Of a DNA stretch of 8,765 nucleotides, positions 6,787-8,765 are shown piece by piece; positions within the stretch are counted from its first letter, which is position 1; every line of letters starts with the position of its first letter. The notes beneath the pieces are model-generated. The model ran no database searches, was not told where the DNA came from, and saw nothing but the letters and a program-made list of their open reading frames with translations. The DNA comes from Nitrospira sp. (GTDB lineage: Bacteria > Nitrospirota > Nitrospiria > Nitrospirales > Nitrospiraceae), in the NCBI GenBank assembly GCA_015904075.1, contig JABMDH010000011.1:1-8765 (forward strand), read 5' to 3'. Both the position numbers and the translations under genes were made by a program.

Positions 6787-8226
6787 CTAGCCCCCCGCAC
6801 TCCCTACCGGTCCGCCCGGTTCGGTCATACGCCAGGGGTCGAGGAGTTCGGCGAGCTTCTTCTCCGGCAGGACTTTTTGTTCCTTGGCCACCTGACGAAC
6901 GGTCTTGCCGGATTTGTAGGCATCCTTGGCCAGTTTTGCCGCCGCTTCGTAGCCGATCGCCGGCGCCAGGGCCGTGCACATGGCGAGACTCTCCTCGATC
7001 AAGCTCTTGCAGCGTTCTTCGTTGGCCTTGATCCCTTCAATGCACTTCGCCGCGAAATTATTGGAGGCAGCTGCGAGAAGTTCGATGGACTGTAACAGAT
7101 TATAGGCCATCACCGGCATCATGACGATCAGTTCGAAGTTGGCGGCCTGCCCGCCCACCGTGACGGTCACGTCGTTGCCGATCACCTGCGCACAGACCAT
7201 CGTGACCGATTCGGCAATGACCGGATTGACCTTTCCCGGCATGATCGAAGAACCAGGCTGCGTTTCGGGCAGATTGATTTCTCCTAATCCACAGCGCGGC
7301 CCTGAGCCGAGCCAGCGAACGTCGTTGGCGATCTTCATCAAGCTCACAGCAATCGTTCGTAACTCACCGCTCGCTTCGACCAGGGAATCCTGCGCCGATT
7401 GTGCCTCGAAATGATTCTTAGCCTCTTTGAAGGAACAGCCGGTTTCTTTCGAAATGATGGCCATGACTTTTTTTGAGAATTGTGGATGGCAGTTCAGCCC
7501 GGTACCGACGGCAGTCCCGCCAAGCGCCACTTCGCTCAACGCTTCTTGTGCCCGCTTCACCCGCTGGATACCGAGCTCGATCTGGCGCGCATAGCCGCCG
7601 AATTCCTGGCCGAGACGAACCGGCGTCGCATCCTGTAAATGGGTACGGCCGATTTTCACGATCGTGTCGAACTCCTTGGCCTTCCGGTCCAGGGCCTTGC
7701 GCAGGCGGGTCAGCGCCGGCAGGAGCTGCTGCTGCATCAGCTCCGACGCGGCAATATGAATAGCCGTCGGAATCACGTCGTTGCTGGATTGTCCCAGGTT
7801 CACATGGTCGTTCGGATGCACCAGCTTGCTGCCACGCGTGCCGCCAAGTAGTTCGGTGGCGCGATTGGAGATCACCTCATTGGTATTCATATTCGTGGAG
7901 GTGCCGGAACCGGTTTGAAAAATGTCGACCGGAAATTCGGGATCGAGCTTGCCGTCTACAACTTCGGTGGCAGCCGCTCTGATCGCATCGGCCGGTTTCT
8001 TATCCAAGAGGCCCAGCGACTGATTCACGCTGGCCGCCGCCCGTTTGATCATACCCATCGCCCGGATGACCGAACGCGGCATGCGGAGCGGGCTGATCGG
8101 AAAATTCTCGATCGCGCGCGCCGTCTGCACGCCGTAATAGGCATCAGACGGAACAGCCAGCTCTCCCATCGTATCCCGTTCGATTCTGGTAGACACCGTT
8201 GACGATCCGTTTCGCTCTATCTTCAT
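6787..8226 (-). CDS. fumC: Class II fumarate hydratase
   Basis: Class II fumarase interconverts fumarate and L-malate in the TCA cycle; it is a cytoplasmic homotetramer that needs no iron-sulfur cluster. With the start chosen the protein has 479 residues, near the usual 460-470. Visible motifs are TGSGTSTNMNTNEV (105-118), HPNDHVNLGQSSND (137-150), GRTHLQDATP (193-202, with the conserved His196) and the superfamily signature GSSIMPGKVNP (325-335), whose loop Ser and Lys are conserved. MPGKVNP followed by VTMVCAQVIGND favours fumarase over aspartase, which usually has MPAKVNP. The frame is open 46 codons further upstream, but the ATG at 8224-8226 has a strong Shine-Dalgarno, begins just before the conserved RIERDTMGEL, and sits downstream of a candidate promoter. 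The last residues (GGPVGSAGG) extend slightly beyond the family C-terminus. A terminator separates it from hsp20, so it is probably its own transcription unit. Confidence 0.93.
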   Translation of the reverse strand: MKIERNGSSTVSTRIERDTMGELAVPSDAYYGVQTARAIENFPISPLRMPRSVIRAMGMIKRAAASVNQSLGLLDKKPADAIRAAATEVVDGKLDPEFPVDIFQTGSGTSTNMNTNEVISNRATELLGGTRGSKLVHPNDHVNLGQSSNDVIPTAIHIAASELMQQQLLPALTRLRKALDRKAKEFDTIVKIGRTHLQDATPVRLGQEFGGYARQIELGIQRVKRAQEALSEVALGGTAVGTGLNCHPQFSKKVMAIISKETGCSFKEAKNHFEAQSAQDSLVEASGELRTIAVSLMKIANDVRWLGSGPRCGLGEINLPETQPGSSIMPGKVNPVIAESVTMVCAQVIGNDVTVTVGGQAANFELIVMMPVMAYNLLQSIELLAAASNNFAAKCIEGIKANEERCKSLIEESLAMCTALAPAIGYEAAAKLAKDAYKSGKTVRQVAKEQKVLPEKKLAELLDPWRMTEPGGPVGSAGG

Positions 8227-8234
8227 GTGCGCCA

Positions 8235-8240
8235 CTCCCT
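8235..8240 (-). promoter_or_regulatory. Ribosome binding site deciding the fumC start
   Basis: On the - strand this reads AGGGAG, 8 nt before the ATG at 8226. The alternative ATG at 8271 and the longer frame start at 8364 give N-termini with no family similarity. Confidence 0.7.
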
Positions 8241-8269
8241 GATGAAGGTTCTCAACCGCTGCGGGCGCC

Positions 8270-8299
8270 ATGATAAACTCAGGCCCCCGACTTGTACAA
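8270..8299 (-). promoter_or_regulatory. Candidate sigma-70-like promoter of fumC
   Basis: On the - strand TTGTAC (8299-8294) and TATCAT (8275-8270) are separated by 18 nt. The -10 matches the consensus at five of six positions; the -35 is weak, with three of six. Transcription would start near 8263, leaving a leader of about 37 nt that contains the ribosome binding site. This is based only on the sequence match. Confidence 0.35.
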
Positions 8300-8402
8300 G
8301 GGCATGAAGAGATGGCAATGAAAAGCAAGACGTACGGGGTGAATGGGAAATAGTGAACGCTCAATGAGACCTGATGAAACGCAAACGGTGTGGGAAGTGT
8401 GG

Positions 8403-8436
8403 GAAAATAAAAAGGCCCGCCGAGAGGCGGGCCTTT
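8403..8436 (-). terminator. Rho-independent terminator after hsp20
   Basis: AAAGGCCCGCC (8411-8421) pairs perfectly with GGCGGGCCTTT (8426-8436) around a GAGA loop. Read on the - strand the 11-bp GC-rich stem is followed by TTTTTATTTT, the T-rich tail of an intrinsic terminator. It lies 27 bp after the Hsp20 stop and before the candidate fumC promoter, so it ends the hsp20 transcript. Confidence 0.9.
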
Positions 8437-8463
8437 GAGACTACCGATGAAGCAGACGATGCG

Positions 8464-8765
8464 TTATCCCACTTTCACTTCGATCGATTTTGGTTTCACC
8501 TTTTCGGTCTTTGGCAGATGCAAGTTTAACACGCCGTCCTTGTATTCGGCCTTGACCCCGCCCTCATCGACCGACTCGGGCAACGAAAAACTCCTCACGA
8601 AGCTTCCATACGACCGTTCGACTCGATGATACTTCTTTCCCTTTTCCTCCTTTTCCTGACGCCGCTCTCCTGAGAGCGTCAGCACGCCGTCCTCTACCGA
8701 GACTTTCACATCCTCTTTCTTCACCTCGGGCAATTCCGCCTTGATGAGATACTCACCCTCGCTTT
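8464..8765 (-). CDS. Hsp20/alpha-crystallin small heat-shock protein, C-terminal part
   Basis: The frame stays open to the right window edge, so the N-terminal arm and the start are missing; about 100 residues are visible, beginning SEGEYLIKAELPEV. They cover most of the alpha-crystallin domain: the AELPEVKKEDVKVSVEDG strand region, LTLSGERRQEKEEKGKKYHRVERSYGSF with the charged loop, FSLPESVDEGGVKAEYKDGVLNLHLPK, and a short C-terminal tail. GVLNLHLPK matches the family motif at the end of the domain. SIEV near the C-terminus supplies the I-x-I/V motif used to assemble oligomers. Small heat-shock proteins bind unfolding proteins without ATP and pass them to other chaperones. The strong terminator directly after the stop indicates that it is the last gene of its transcript. 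Heat-shock control would lie upstream, outside the window. Confidence 0.93.
   Translation of the reverse strand, partial: SEGEYLIKAELPEVKKEDVKVSVEDGVLTLSGERRQEKEEKGKKYHRVERSYGSFVRSFSLPESVDEGGVKAEYKDGVLNLHLPKTEKVKPKSIEVKVG

Noticed and set aside
8227..8364. Longer fumarase start giving 46 extra residues with a hydrophobic stretch, as if a signal peptide
   Set aside because: Fumarase is cytoplasmic, the extra part has no family similarity, a strong Shine-Dalgarno precedes the ATG at 8226, and a candidate promoter lies inside the extension.

Overview
The window reads as an ordinary, high-GC bacterial chromosome segment of housekeeping and stress genes. No phage, plasmid, CRISPR or rRNA/tRNA sequence is visible. 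The protein set (SthA-type transhydrogenase, TenA, a VapBC-type module, Tex, class II fumarase, Hsp20) and the intergenic style (short repeats built on TCACTT or on CGTATCTCG/CGAGATACG) would fit a Nitrospira-like bacterium. This is an impression from memory, not a demonstrated assignment.

Layout. On the + strand are the C-terminal end of a soluble pyridine nucleotide transhydrogenase (2-304) and a complete TenA-family thiaminase II (403-1071). Everything after that is on the - strand. Read in the direction of transcription (right to left), these are: an Hsp20 small heat-shock protein entering from the right edge (8765-8464) with a strong hairpin terminator; class II fumarase (8226-6787); a repeat-rich intergenic gap; a rearranged tex gene (6604-2574); an NlpC/P60-type lipoprotein 7 bp downstream (2566-1850); and a type II toxin-antitoxin pair with an intact AbrB-like antitoxin (1766-1557) and a frameshifted PIN toxin (1560-1190).

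The notable structure is in tex. A normal Tex protein is just under 800 residues. Here the reading frame has 1147 codons because a 1601-bp piece of a second tex allele (core plus S1 domain) sits inside the first, between two exact 21-bp copies of host sequence. The true 3' end of the first allele, its own S1 domain, is left as an orphan fragment beyond the insert. Removing one repeat plus the insert (1622 bp, not a multiple of three) restores an uninterrupted 802-codon tex. The two alleles differ at about 5% of residues in the core and about 12% of bases in a sampled stretch, mostly silently. They therefore look like two tex genes that each evolved under selection, for example from two strains or paralogs, rather than a fresh duplication. 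Either a real insertion or illegitimate recombination, or a mixed-strain assembly join at a 21-base overlap, could explain it. Read mapping would decide.

Functionally the genes are only loosely linked: redox balance (SthA), thiamine salvage (TenA), TCA cycle (fumarase), nucleic-acid-associated transcription factor (Tex), envelope peptidoglycan hydrolase (NlpC/P60), proteostasis (Hsp20), and a decaying toxin-antitoxin module. No novel multi-gene system is evident. The points worth a second look are the tex rearrangement, the toxin decay and the intergenic repeats.
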